From: Haliotis asinina
Taxonomy: Eukaryota; Mollusca; Gastropoda; Lepetellida; Haliotidae
Direction of reading: 5' to 3'
DNA length: 64,000 bases
Assembly (NCBI RefSeq): GCF_037392515.1
Contig: NC_090291.1
Coordinates: forward strand, 26,336,001-26,400,000
Shown here: positions 43,565 to 55,355 of the stretch, piece after piece
Numbering within the stretch: the first letter of the stretch is position 1
Layout: every line of letters starts with the position of its first letter
Program-made: the position numbers and the translations under genes
The notes under the pieces: generated by a model
What the model saw: only the letters and a program-made list of their open reading frames with translations
Told to the model about the DNA's origin: nothing
Database searches by the model: none

Positions 43565-44975
43565 GGGCAGTGGAAACTGCAGTCAGGGTATATTGTTGAT
43601 CGGGAGGGCATGTGAGACAGTCTCCCTGGTAGAAATCATCACTGAAATGTCAAGACTGACACCCGAGTAACGCTAGCTGATCCTGGGTAAGATACAGCTA
43701 GAGGTCATGGCTACCACATTGTGGCAACGCGTGGTTGCTCCTGGGCAGACATCACATAGGCTAAGAACGGGTAGACCCAGGGTTGCTATGCCCAACGAAG
43801 GCAGGTACTTGCGTACTTTGCATCTCCGGAATCGTTTCTGTGACGTCTTCATGATATCTTTGACGATATGATTAATCGACAAAAAGTCGTGCTTCCCTCC
43901 GATAGCGAGCGTCCGACGGTATGGTGAAGGGGGTATTATGACGTGAGCGGGATTTGGGTGGAGACATATAACCATAGAACTCCGAGATGCCAAGGATCGC
44001 CTGAGGATCCCAGCACATCAGCTTTCCAAGAACAGGGCCACGTATCCTCGTATGAGACAACCGATTTTCGCGTCGTTCAACAGTAGCTGCCGCCATACAC
44101 ACTTTTGATGTGACGTGTCTTCGAACTTGAACATGCACTGGTCCAGTTTCCATTACGTTGAACCCCTCTCCCCGTTTGGCTCCCCTACCTCAATTCTGAC
44201 AACTGTTGTGCCCATATCGGTAGCTGTATGACAGTCCTTTAAAATATTTATTTTCTTGCGGTCTTGATTTTTCCATTTCATTTTACGTCAAGCATCTGTC
44301 ATTAATATTTAGTGGTTTATAAACTAGATTCATATAATCCATATTAATTATTAACTTGTAGCTAGTGATATGGCTGTATAATATATAATTACCACTGATA
44401 ACTGGTAAATAACACCGAAGGTGATGTAGTGTTTATGTTTTACATTGCTCCAATATAAAAAAAACATTCTAGTGAATAAAAAATCAGTGCACGCATACTC
44501 TTTAAACAAATCCCAATTTCAAACAAAATGATGATCCTTTACATTCGTTTTAGACGTTCCTATTTTGGTGGCAAACGAACCATGCCAGAGATCAGTTTAA
44601 ATGTCTTGATTTGGAAATCAAAAGCAGCGATTTGACGCACCCTTCCAAGCGTTTAGGTCGACAATGATACTTCTCTGATATCCAAAACGGAATTGTTCTA
44701 CCACATTTCGATGACAATCGTCTGAACACAACTGAGTCTTCACTGGCCACGTCGTGCAGATCAGATTCGTGATTATGTGAGCAGGTGGTAGCAACTCTAT
44801 CCTGGACCCACTGGAGTCCAGATCTAAATCCCATGTTTGACACATTGTAGATTTCGGAAAGATCACCCAAGAGATCCAACAGTACAGAATCTTCATCTTT
44901 AGGAAAAAGTACCCCATCAAGAATGGAACGCAATCGCCCAGCATCAAAGCAACGTACGATGCCGTCAGTGGGGAG
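43565..44975. other. Intergenic with unassigned open frames
   Basis: Overlapping - strand frames of 93-137 codons at 43673-44153 and 44592-45005 contain no domain I recognise. They may be decayed transposon sequence. Confidence 0.35.
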
Positions 44976-45062
44976 GGTTTGTTTTCTTGTTTGTTTGTTG
45001 TCCAACGCCGCAATCAGTAATATGACTATTCATAATGAATTAAGTGATAAACACCTGATCAC
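44976..45062 (-). mobile_element. Possible SINE 3' remnant
   Basis: GTTTGTTTGTTGTCCAACGC then CGCAATCAGTAATATG resembles the complement of the ACTC-family SINE end, as at 4700. Weak. Confidence 0.35.
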
Positions 45063-48000
45063 CGAGTCACATTAGTCGTTTCTTATGACAAGCATGGGTT
45101 GCTCAAGGTCAATTCTAACCTGGATCTTCAAGGGTAGGAAGACTAAATGTTATTGTATTCTGCAGAGGTTACTACAAATATTAACATTGAACTAGGTTAC
45201 TGATACTTGTTGGGGATAATATGCCAGGATCCCAAAGATGACTGCACTTGGTAACCTCACACAACCATAGTTACCACTACACAGGAAGTCATAAACCAGA
45301 TTTTCGTGTGTTTTTTTCCTAGCGTTTAAATTTGCTATGAATTATTCCATATATCCAGATTGTAAGTGAAATTGAAGTTTGGATAATTTTCCTTGCTAAT
45401 GTTGTTAGTGATATATGGATACTATGAAAAGTAACGATACATTGTTCCATATTTTAAGTGTGTGTCTGTCTGTCTGTCTGTCTGTCTGTCTGCATTTACA
45501 ACAATGCTGCAGGCACCAAAGGGGACTTGGTAATCTGAGATGATAATGGCAGACAAAATGTGCTAACACTCTGCCTTCGAGTATGTCCAACCTATCAAGC
45601 AACAGCTCAACCTTCCTTTCTTTGCCCCATCTGACAGGTGGGGCGTTGGGTTGAACTGAAGGGGGCAGCCAGATGCTCAAAGCATGATGACGTGCCAGTT
45701 ACATTGCATGATGATGACTTCGGTTTTCTGGGTTCTCAAAGGAAGCACATTGACAGCAAACTTCCTGAAAGGTCAGACTGGGGATTTCCTCAGTGAAAAT
45801 ACAAAATGCGCACACATATTTTGTCAACATGACATGATATGGTGCATCTAAATGCATCACAGTTAGGCTCCGAACTTTTCATAAACCTCTGTACAACATA
45901 TCACACTATTTCGCAACTGATGACTTCTGGTACTTGAGCTATTTGGTAAGGTATTATGAGATCATATTTGATGATTTGAGAGTGATGACATCATCATGTA
46001 ATTGCTAGTGAACCTTTTGTGCCTGACTGTTACTTTGTGCCTGTAATGATACATGTTCAGACAGTTTGATGTATTGTACAGTTTACTGCCATGTTCATTT
46101 AACATATATGGATTTGATTATTAATTCATAAATACAGACAGAAAAACATAATGATGCTATTGGCATGTTTGGTTATATCACCATATTACAATCATTCATT
46201 CTGTCTTATGAACATTTTCAGTGCAGGCTATATACATCTCTCATCTCGGAGAACATGCTTTGCTTTATGCTTAGCACATTGCATTCCTTTCCTAGTAACA
46301 GATGAGAAGACCTTTTCACTTCAATGTGTAGATGTGGTCCCAGTCTCACACTTTTCAGAATCAAAGACTCACCTCAATACATTATCTTTTCTCGCAATTA
46401 TCACAGTAGGATCTGCAGAGTCCAGTCAGTGGACCTAATGTACCCCTAATGTAATAAGTAACAACAAAGATATCATACTGGTACTTCAGGGGGCTTCAAG
46501 CAGTGTGTAACTGGGCTTCTTACAGTTATCATCAAATTGTCATTACTTATGGTTCATGGGTGGTCATATCTCATAACTACAAAATTATGTATGTGATACT
46601 AATGAAAACATCTTACTTGTCCTTACAGAGGATACATTTTACCAGCTTTATGACCAAATCCCCACCTATAATGCAACATTCAACTGTCACAGATCTGGGG
46701 CAAGTGACTCTAAAGATTTGACTTGCAGCGTAAGTGCTTAATGTCAAGAATTTCCCCATGTCCAGATTTAGATGATACACTTTACAGTACCACATGATTG
46801 AGATGCCAACCACTGAACAGTTTTAAATACAGAGAGTAACAGTGACTATCTGACAAAACCCCATGATGTATTTAGTATTCCAGAAATGTACCCTTGATTG
46901 GAGAAGTGACAAAACACCTTGTTGACTTCACTGATTCTGGGTCTTTGAATCCCTGATGCAAGCATTGACATCCCTGATGTCAGACCACCAGCATGATATA
47001 GCTAGTATGATAAATGACATTAAAGAGAGCTGGTTTATGAAACAACTAATCATTCCATTTATACCTTGGCACATGCTAAATATAGTCAACTGGAGTAGAA
47101 TACAGATGCTGCAAATGGGCAAAACAAACAAATATTCAGTTACAAAGTCCTAGATATAACGATGTGATGAGATGGATGGTTCTTAACAGTAAAATTACAC
47201 ACACAAACAAACAAAACAAAATACTCTTTTGAGGAAATATACCATGTTCATGTTGATATAACCATACTTACTAAACATTACAAGTTAATTAAAATATTGA
47301 CTTTTTAAACAGAGCTTTTGATGGGAGGAAGTGAGTAACTGCAGATGAATGAGATCTCCAACGTTCATTTGAGTCAAAGATAGTGGATGGAAGCGAGATG
47401 ACATTACTTAAGTGTTTTCACGTATGGACCCTTTTTAGCCCCGGCAGTCTGTACTGGCCCTTATTGGACTAGGGCAGGCTGTATTGGCCTTGCACAGGCT
47501 ATACTGGTCCTTGGTAGGTTGCATCTGCCGTTAATGTATGCAGGAGAGCTGTAGTGGAAGGTGTTAGACCGTGGCAGGCTCAGTAGACAGTGAAAACACT
47601 GTACTGGTCCAGAGTCCCTTCAACACTTGGGATGTAACGATACACAGATGGATCTTGAATTTTCATGTGATGAAACAATGCATACCATATTTTTACTTAA
47701 TCGATACAAAATGATACAAGTTCTAAAATTTTACTTGTTTAATGACCCGCAATCAAAAACATTCACTTCAATCTAGTATCACAAATAGAATCATATTTAG
47801 CATTTCAAATTCACTTCTGAAAATGGCTGTATTGTTTCATCCCCAGCCAATATCACCATAGATATGTATCAGGTAAACATGAAACCATCCATATATCATA
47901 CCTGTACCAATAACAGATACCTCGATCCAATATATAAACACAGATTCAGCAATATGTAATCACATATGTTAAAAGTACTTTTACACAAACATACTCACAA

Positions 48001-48678
48001 GAAACCAATTTGCATTTAACAATGGTATGTATTAAAGACATTTCCTATTATGATCATAAAGATGCTTTGAATTTGATAGGCAACACCTTAAAAATGCAAA
48101 AAACATGTTGTTAATCATTATAACTGATGATTGCTCAGTTCTAACAAGAAAGGTTTAAAACTGATACAGTGATTCACAAGTCACCAAGTGTAGTTCTGAT
48201 TTGCTGAAAACTATGAGGAAATGATAGTGAGGTATGGTTGTACTGTATTTGAAATGAAACATGAAGTGGAGTCATTTTTGCAGCTTGTCCTGAAGCTAGC
48301 CTGGTCAATTGTTTTAAAAATTGTAATGGTCACCACTGAAATCATACATTTCTTAATAGATCCAACATCTATCCCTCATTCCATAATCTGCATCAATACA
48401 TGTAATATTGTTTATTACTAGTGCCATAAAATATATTTTCATTTCTTGCAATTGTTTTTGTTTCAATGGATAAATGAACTTTTGATGCCTTTCATTTCGA
48501 ACACAAAGTTCACATGGCATAATGTAGGCAAACATCCACATTTACTTTTGAATATTCTTCTTATCACTTGTATCTGAGAAAACTTTTCAGAAACAAGAAA
48601 AATAGTTCCATTAGACACATGCAAAAAGCAATCTTACTCATCAATAATAACAATGACAACACGTTCTCCTCAATGCCC
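45063..48678. other. Intergenic, microsatellite and weak repeats only
   Basis: A (TGTC)n run lies at about 45463-45492. Around 47430-47560, short AGGCTGTACTGG-type segments recur imperfectly. No gene recognised. Confidence 0.45.
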
Positions 48679-48687
48679 TTATACTTG

Positions 48688-49140
48688 CATCCTCAATAGC
48701 TCCATGTTATATGTTTCAAGACAGTTTACTATATCCTTGATGCACCATGATTGACTATTTCATTACCTCCCTTGGCTGCATTTTATCCAATCAGGTGTCT
48801 ATCACAACCCACTTTCGCTTCTTAAAGTAACTATTCCTGATGATTAAACTTGGCAACACCTATGATACAGATGTACTCTGAAAGAGGTAGGAGATCTTGC
48901 ATATATTTCTTAAGTTTCACACCTGTCGCTTTGTATGATTTACCCCAAACCTTTGCAGCTGCAACTTCTATCTTTATTGGCACTGTCATGCTTTGCTGTA
49001 ACCGTGGCTTAGTTGATTGGCTTCTATGACAATGCTGAGCCAGCAAAGGGAGGTAATAAAATCATGGGTCATGAGTTGTAGATGCATCCAGGGTATAGTG
49101 GCGATTTATCATACAAACATCCTGGAGATCATCGAAGATG
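48688..49140 (+). mobile_element. MITE with 9-bp target duplication (copy 2)
   Basis: The left terminus CATCCTCAATAGCTCCATGT and right terminus (complement CATCTTCGATGATCTCCAGG) are inverted. TTATACTTG is duplicated exactly at 48679-48687 and 49141-49149. The interior shares CATTACCTCCCTTGGCTG, ATCCAATCAGGTGTCTAT and GATGCATCCAGGGTATAGTG with the copies at 8652 and 59983. Confidence 0.88.
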
Positions 49141-49149
49141 TTATACTTG

Positions 49150-50502
49150 ACACATATACCAATTATAATTTACTTGAAGATAAATCAATAACCAGTCAAT
49201 AACCATGGTGGTTTCTGGTTTTATACTTACAAATTTCCACAAAAAACTATAACTAGGTTATTCATCAGTTTCACATTATGTTTTTCATTTAATTGCATGG
49301 TTTGAAGTGATGAGGTGTATTTATACTGGTTCGGACAAAAATGGACAAAAAATGTGCAGTAGCAGAAAGATCCATGCACTTTGGACCAGAACCATCTGAT
49401 AAAATGTTGCTGTACCAGTACACAGCATGCCTTCACTTACACCCCAGGGACTCCCCTGTAAGGTGACTTACAACTTATAGATCAACATCTAGAGGGTGCA
49501 AGGATGCATGTCCTTCAGCAGCCATACTACAGTACCAACAAAGAAAAAGGTGTATGTTATTGTGTGTTTGATTCTGATAAATTAATGTGGCAGAGACTGG
49601 AACTGTTAGAAAAAGCTTGCATCTGACTGGCACAAGAACCCATGTATTGTGCACTGAATCAGGCAACCAAAGATGACTCCAGATTAACCCATTTGACCCT
49701 CTGACTCCAAGGAGGTCTTCAAAGATCCTCATGAAATGTTTTACCTGTATGCATGACATACAGGAGTAATTTATTCTAATTAAATTACACAGAGAGAACC
49801 TTAATAATATCTGGATGGTTAGCAGTAATTTATATTGAGATTTCAAGATCGAACATGTGCTTTTTGTGAAAGCATCTTCTTTGCTTAATGATTAGATTCT
49901 ATCATTGATGCTATGTTCATACTCACTTGTGTTGCATTAAAAGCTGTTTTGATGACCTTCAATAGTACCATGATCTTATGACATGGAGAGCAAACTTGTT
50001 TTGCCACCTTGTTTCGTAAATGCAATATGTATGAAGATATTGCACATTCTTATTCAAATGCAAGTCAACAGAAATTCTAAATGATGTTTCTATCCTGTAA
50101 ACAATCAGCAGTTGTCAGTGAAACACACAACAATAACAAATATTACCAAAACTTACAGAAATTTTATGTTGTAAAAACTGGAGCATACATACATATCACG
50201 GTGCTATCTGCACTTGCATATCAGGACAGTATTGTTCAAACGGAACACTAGGGAAAAGCCAAACAAAGCTGTTGAAGTATCAGATCCAAGATATGATGAT
50301 AAAAGAAACTCACTCCATTCTAGGAAGTTTTCACAAACTAAGGTATAGTAGCATGAAGGGAAATGAAAATGTTTTTTTCAATGCTGTTGTATACTTCAAT
50401 TTAAATCAGGATATCAACTGAAAGATATGAAAATGATTAACTAATGAGACTGTAGTTGTGGTTTTGTGCAGATCCATACAAACATTGGCATTTTCTCATG
50501 AG
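49150..50502. other. Downstream flank of SOCS6, probably including its 3' UTR
   Basis: No coding signal. The SOCS6 3' UTR should begin at 50502 and run leftwards; I could not choose a polyadenylation site with confidence. Confidence 0.4.
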
Positions 50503-51747
50503 TCAATATTGGTTTTCTTCTATCCAGCCTTTCAAGCTGGTTGGCAGGGGTAACTGTTGAATATGATCATATCGTGTATACTGTCTAATGACAAACCGGC
50601 ACAAGTACTGTAATGACCGAACTTGTGTAAATCTGGACACAGGTTTAGTCAGTCTAACAGGGAATGAAGGGGCCCCTGGCGAACGTGATCTTGAATAGCA
50701 AAAGATACCAGTCTGTGAATCATTCATAGAATGTTCTATCAAATCCACTATGGAGGGGTAGCCTTCCGTGTCAGGCTGTGCATAGAAACTAAACATGCCA
50801 TTACAGTGCTCTATCCTTGTATGAAGAGTCCTGCCATATGATCGAAAGCTTAAACTCAACAAGTAACGTTCATCAGAACTATCTCTCACAAGAAAAGCAC
50901 CATCTGGCTGGTTAGCCAGTTTTTCTTCTGCTTCATTCCGTGTAATAGGTCCCCAATACCAGCCAAATTTCGATAAGCGAAATAGTTCCTGTGTTAGACT
51001 CCACACTTTTGGCTGTTCAAAGAAATCTTGACACGATATTCCATATTTCTGAGACAATTCATAAGGTTCACATGCTTCGTAAGTTGGTATCTCATGACAC
51101 AATACATGAGATCCACGGATATTCCGTCTGCAGTGCAAATCTGCATCATCATAATCATCACTATGATAGTCTTCTGATTTGTTGTGACCATCCGGGTGGA
51201 ATTTAGAAATATCTTTCGTTCTACAACTTGCCTTCTCTTTCCGTACATCCTGATCATGACTGTCCGTGTTGGAATGCATTTCACTGATCTTAGGAGACGT
51301 GTATGTTTGCCCATTTGAGTTCAGACTGTCACAACTTTGAGATGCTGTTGAATTTGACCTCACTGACTTGTCACATAACATAAACAAACGTTTACCTTTC
51401 TGTTTGGATTTCTTTGTCTCACATTTCACTGACATACTTTGGCACTCTTCTATATGATTCCCTTCCGTACCTTCAGTTTTTCGATGAACACTTGGTGTAA
51501 ACTTTCGCCTAAGATTCCAAAAAAGACCAATCTTATCCCTCTTTCTGTGATTCACATCGGATTCGGTCGTTGTCTGATCGTCTGCATAGCTTTGTTGTGA
51601 TAACACTTGTGAGTCATTCTGCAACACGGCATTGGGACTATCCGAGTCCCCTTGCTTCTCCCGACCGAGTTCGTTTTTTGGCGATGTACCACGCGGGCGT
51701 CTCTGTCCCGAGAGCTTTATACCTTTGAAACTTATTTTCTTCATCAT
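50503..51747 (-). CDS. SOCS6: Suppressor of cytokine signalling 6 (SOCS6/7 type)
   Basis: An intact single-exon frame of 414 codons. Residues 1-250 are low-complexity and polar, with basic stretches. An SH2 domain lies at about 254-341, with GWYWGPITRNEAEEKL, the phosphotyrosine pocket FLVRDSSDE (Arg 288) and DLIEHS. A SOCS box at 376-414 carries the Elongin C motif SLQYLCRFVIRQYT and the cullin-side LPLP. The protein should bind phosphotyrosine targets and bring an Elongin B/C-Cullin 5 ubiquitin ligase to them, damping receptor tyrosine kinase or cytokine signalling. The SOCS box wording fits SOCS6/SOCS7 and not the SOCS1-3 or CIS group. It is shorter than vertebrate SOCS6, mainly in the N-terminal half. 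Vertebrate SOCS6 coding sequence is also intronless. Two ATG codons start the frame; the first is used here. Upstream untranslated exons are possible. Confidence 0.93.
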   Translation of the reverse strand: MMKKISFKGIKLSGQRRPRGTSPKNELGREKQGDSDSPNAVLQNDSQVLSQQSYADDQTTTESDVNHRKRDKIGLFWNLRRKFTPSVHRKTEGTEGNHIEECQSMSVKCETKKSKQKGKRLFMLCDKSVRSNSTASQSCDSLNSNGQTYTSPKISEMHSNTDSHDQDVRKEKASCRTKDISKFHPDGHNKSEDYHSDDYDDADLHCRRNIRGSHVLCHEIPTYEACEPYELSQKYGISCQDFFEQPKVWSLTQELFRLSKFGWYWGPITRNEAEEKLANQPDGAFLVRDSSDERYLLSLSFRSYGRTLHTRIEHCNGMFSFYAQPDTEGYPSIVDLIEHSMNDSQTGIFCYSRSRSPGAPSFPVRLTKPVSRFTQVRSLQYLCRFVIRQYTRYDHIQQLPLPTSLKGWIEENQY

Positions 51748-52100
51748 CTTCCAGGTTTATATACCACAAAAGATTGCATTGCAGCGCATATATTAAAGCA
51801 ATATACAGCACAAAACAAGTATCACCTTGTTCCTTCTAAGGGTGAAGCCACTAGGTCTATCTTTGAGCATGCGCATTCACCACCTTCCGTATTTTGGCTT
51901 CTGCAGAACACGCATTGTTTTATTTATAATTCGATGAAATTATACGAAGAAATTATCGTAAATATCGCCAGTTGCGGCATATATTTGAATTAGATAAACA
52001 ATCGGTTTCTTATTCATATACAATATGTTGCATTTTTCTCCAATTCAAGTAATTACACCAATGGTTTAATCGAATGCCTTAACTGCTGAACAGTTTGAAA
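51748..52100. promoter_or_regulatory. Candidate bidirectional promoter between SOCS6 and a + strand exon
   Basis: A 353-bp gap separates the two divergent ATG codons. A GAGCATGCGCAT core at 51865-51876 matches the NRF1-type GCATGCGC motif, common in housekeeping bidirectional promoters. TATATAAA, 12-19 bp before the SOCS6 ATG on the - strand, is too close to serve as its TATA box. Function is inferred. Confidence 0.4.
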
Positions 52101-52176
52101 ATGGATGCGCCCATGGATTCGGACGAAGAAGATTCGTTTGTCACTCTTGGGACGCCCCTTGAAATTTACGACGATG
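52101..52176 (+). CDS. Possible first coding exon, GPATCH1-like N-terminus
   Basis: From ATG at 52101 the frame reads MDAPMDSDEEDSFVTLGTPL then EIYDD, and reaches a donor-like G|GTAACA at 52176/52177; without splicing it stops at 52190. An acidic DSDEED followed by (Y/F)GTPLE near the start is typical of GPATCH1, a spliceosome-associated G-patch protein, as I recall it. I found no following exon (FHGAFxGGFSAGYFNT) in the rest of the window, so the call rests on 25 residues. It could be chance, or exon 2 may lie beyond 64 kb. Confidence 0.35.
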
Positions 52177-52507
52177 GTAACAATTCATGAATATTTAACG
52201 ACTGGATATGTGACGCATTAACCAGTCTTTGCACTGCATTTCACCTGCCTCGCTGATTGTTTCGAGTTATGTTTAACCATCGAGATGACCTAACTCGGAG
52301 TGTACACAATGAACTTTTATGGCGCTTCAATTCATACGTTCATATTTTCCCATATTTGGGTGTAAAGAACAATACTTACTTTTCAGAAACTTGAATCAAT
52401 ATAATCCAATACACGAAGAAAAGAGAAAAAGACAAACATCTTTTTTATATCACAAACGATTATGGTCTTGTCATTTATTACTTCTATACCAATCAATGAA
52501 TCAATTT

Positions 52508-52730
52508 GACCCATGAAAAGCGACTATGCTCGTCGTAAGAGGCGACTAACGGGATCGGGTGGTCAGACTCGCTGACTTGGTTGACACATGTCAACGGTTC
52601 CCGATCGTGCAGATTGATACTCATGTTGTTGATCACTGGATTGTCTGGTCCAGACTCGATTATTTACAGACCGCCGCCATATAGCTGGAATATTGCTGAG
52701 TGCGGCGTAAAACTAAACTCACTCACTCAG
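52508..52730 (+). mobile_element. SINE, ACTC-tail family, slightly 5'-truncated
   Basis: Runs from CATGAAAAGCGACTATGCTC through CGACTAACGGGATCGGGTGG, GACCGCCGCCATATAGCTGG and GCGGCGTAAAACTAAACTCA to ACTCACTCAG. It is flanked by the 11-bp duplication TGAATCAATTT at 52497-52507 and 52731-52741, which shows insertion of a 5'-truncated copy. Confidence 0.9.
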
Positions 52731-52741
52731 TGAATCAATTT

Positions 52742-55355
52742 ACTCAATCTATTACTTGATTTGAATGTTTTTAGAATATTCAAGACCTCACCTAGAATCC
52801 AGAAAATCTTGTGCAGCAGAATCAGTACTGTCAAGAACAGTGACAAAATTAGTTTGCTAGGACTGGGGAAGAGGTTCCACCGCACTTAAATGATATGCGA
52901 TAAATATTGTTTTGTAGAAGAAGACCTCGGACCTTGTTGTATTGTGGCATTCATGCTATCGCGGCAAATTTATTCCATTTTTACTCGCACGCTTCTTAGA
53001 AGTGATTTTATATGTAAGTCAACATCCTAACGTCAGTGGTAAATGTTAATCTTCTCTGTTCATCTAATGGCTTTTGCTGAAACTCTATCAAAGTTGAAAT
53101 AATAATTTCTGCACAGATGTGTTGATTAAATGTCATGTTAATCGTATTTTACAATAAAATAGGCCTCATAGGTTCAGACTTTCATTTCTGATTACGGATA
53201 TGTCAAGTACAGCGATATGAGGTCACAGGCTACGTGCTCATAAATCAGTTTAATCTTAATGGAGAATACTAGAAAATAGCAATAACTGACTCGCTTAAAG
53301 ATAAATTCTCAGAAATATGTGGTCCACTTTTTTAATGCAAAAGCATTATTCTTCACATATTAATCGCAAGAATAGTTCCTGCTGTTATAGTTTCTGCCAT
53401 TATGCATAGTCTGCTATCAAGCCTTTGACCTTTTCATGATGCATATTCTGCTAGCAGACATAATTTGACTTCAGTCTGTCATAATGAGTAAATACCAAAC
53501 ACTGCAGTAATGTAAACCACATTTTTTCTGTCGTTATTGTAATTTCATTTATCTTGACATCCATTTGTTCCTTACAAATACTTTCTGAAGTCTGGACTTG
53601 TTATTATACACAGACACATGAAAAATGGCTGCCATCATGTTGCAAATACTGGGAGAAGAAAGAAAGAAGAAAACTCAATTATTTGAGTGTCTAGCTATAC
53701 TGTTCATTTTCGTTTGAGATTCATAAGATGATCGCCTGGCTATCTAGGGCCTATTAGACGCCGAGGACAACTACAGTAATAACTACAATATTTTGAAAGC
53801 ATTTATAAGTGCAAGATAAGACATTTGTAATGTGGCTTATTAGACACTAATGGCAAATACAATAATGCAATATGTTAAAAGCACCATAAATGCCAAGACA
53901 TAACATTTAAAATATCATGTTGAAGTATCAGTGGGGAAATGAAGTGTTGAACAGTCTACATTTGATCTTAGTTATAAGTAGTGCAGTGACGGTATTCAAT
54001 AACTCTTTGCACAGCATAATAAACATACTTTATCTGAACAAGATAGGTGGCTAAAATTTCAGTTTATAACTGAGGCTTGACTATAAAGTGTTACTCTTAG
54101 ATCAGAATATAATGTATAGTCAATAAGGAAGTGTGTCTCATCATCTTCAACATTAGATGAATTTACGCTTACATACATGCCTATCTATGGGAGTTTTTGG
54201 TTTCTTAGAACCAACCAAGTCCTACTTCTAAAGGTATTGTGCCACATCTAAATTTGGCTAGATAACTTGTATGACCTCTATCATTTAAAGCAGAAACATA
54301 ATAAGAAGTACTTAAAGACATGTTATAAAGACGGTAATTCCTTAACTTGTTTCCATTTACATTCCCTCGGTCATCCCACACAGGGTTCCCCCTGGGCAGT
54401 TTTAGTTTGGATCTTTCTTACAAAGATAATCGATTTCAGCTAAAAAATTCTTTTTTTTTCAGGTACAAGAGTCAAAGTCTGTGAATTCTAAAACAAGTTT
54501 TACTTTCAACAGTTTGTTAAGTGAGAGTGGTCAAATCAAGCAATATGAACAAGTTAACTTATTTTTAAATAAAGATCACACAAAAGCTAAGATTTCACTT
54601 ATATATTTATTCAACTATTAATTTCAATACAAAGTAGTCACTGATCACGGAAACTGTTCAAACTGTCAACCATGTGAATGTTACAGAAGCTCAATGGGAA
54701 CTTCATAAACTTGATCTAATGCATAGGTAAGGTTAGAGGCAACTTACAGGTATCTGGGCCACTTATCTTCAAGTAATTAGGGTTCAATTATCTACATGCT
54801 ACTTTCGTTTTCGCTTTATTTGAAAATGCTGTGTTGCATCTAGGAACCTGGGATTAATGGGGAAATCACCCTTAGCTGTTCCAAAAGACAAGGGACCAGA
54901 TGAATTTTTTCCTGGCCTTTGACCCTAATAGTCTCTAGACAAGATTGTCTATCATTTCAGCTTTATGGATGATACACTTCTTTCTTTTAACAAAATTTGC
55001 ATTAAGTTGTGTCATCTCTATACTAGCAACTTGTAGAATGCCACCCAAACAAATCATTTCAGTTGTTTTTGCTTAGCATTTTGTTATATGCAGGAATTAA
55101 GATTACTGTGTTTATTTTACTTGTCTTCAGAGCTGGAAATAGCAAGCATAACAAGGTTATGTGACAGCGGTTCAGTATATATTGTTCTCGCTGTTACCCT
55201 GAACTTGGTGTGACAGGCAGATTTAGTTTGACACTAGATCGTGTTGTTTTCAACCTGTCATCAAGCTAAATTAATTATGAACGTTGCCAAACTGCTTAAT
55301 ATGCAGCACTTGCTTGGCGGATGTAAATCTATAGACTATACCATACATTGAAAAA
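52742..55355. other. Intergenic or intronic, nothing recognised
   Basis: AT-rich. If the + strand exon at 52101 is real this would be intron. No coding signal seen. Confidence 0.4.

Noticed and set aside
44592..45013. 137-codon - strand frame, and a SPDLNP-like Tc1 motif read on the + strand near 44812
   Set aside because: No other Tc1 motif, terminal repeat or supporting frame around it, and the - strand frame matches nothing I recognise.
45405..45680. 91-codon - strand frame
   Set aside because: Partly translated TGTC microsatellite; no domain or splice evidence.
47636..47960. hAT-like terminal sequence GATGTAACGATACAC
   Set aside because: No matching inverted end or 8-bp target duplication found nearby.
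51760..51775. TATA box for SOCS6 (TATATAAA on the - strand)
   Set aside because: Lies only 12-19 bp before the first ATG, leaving no room for a normal 5' UTR.
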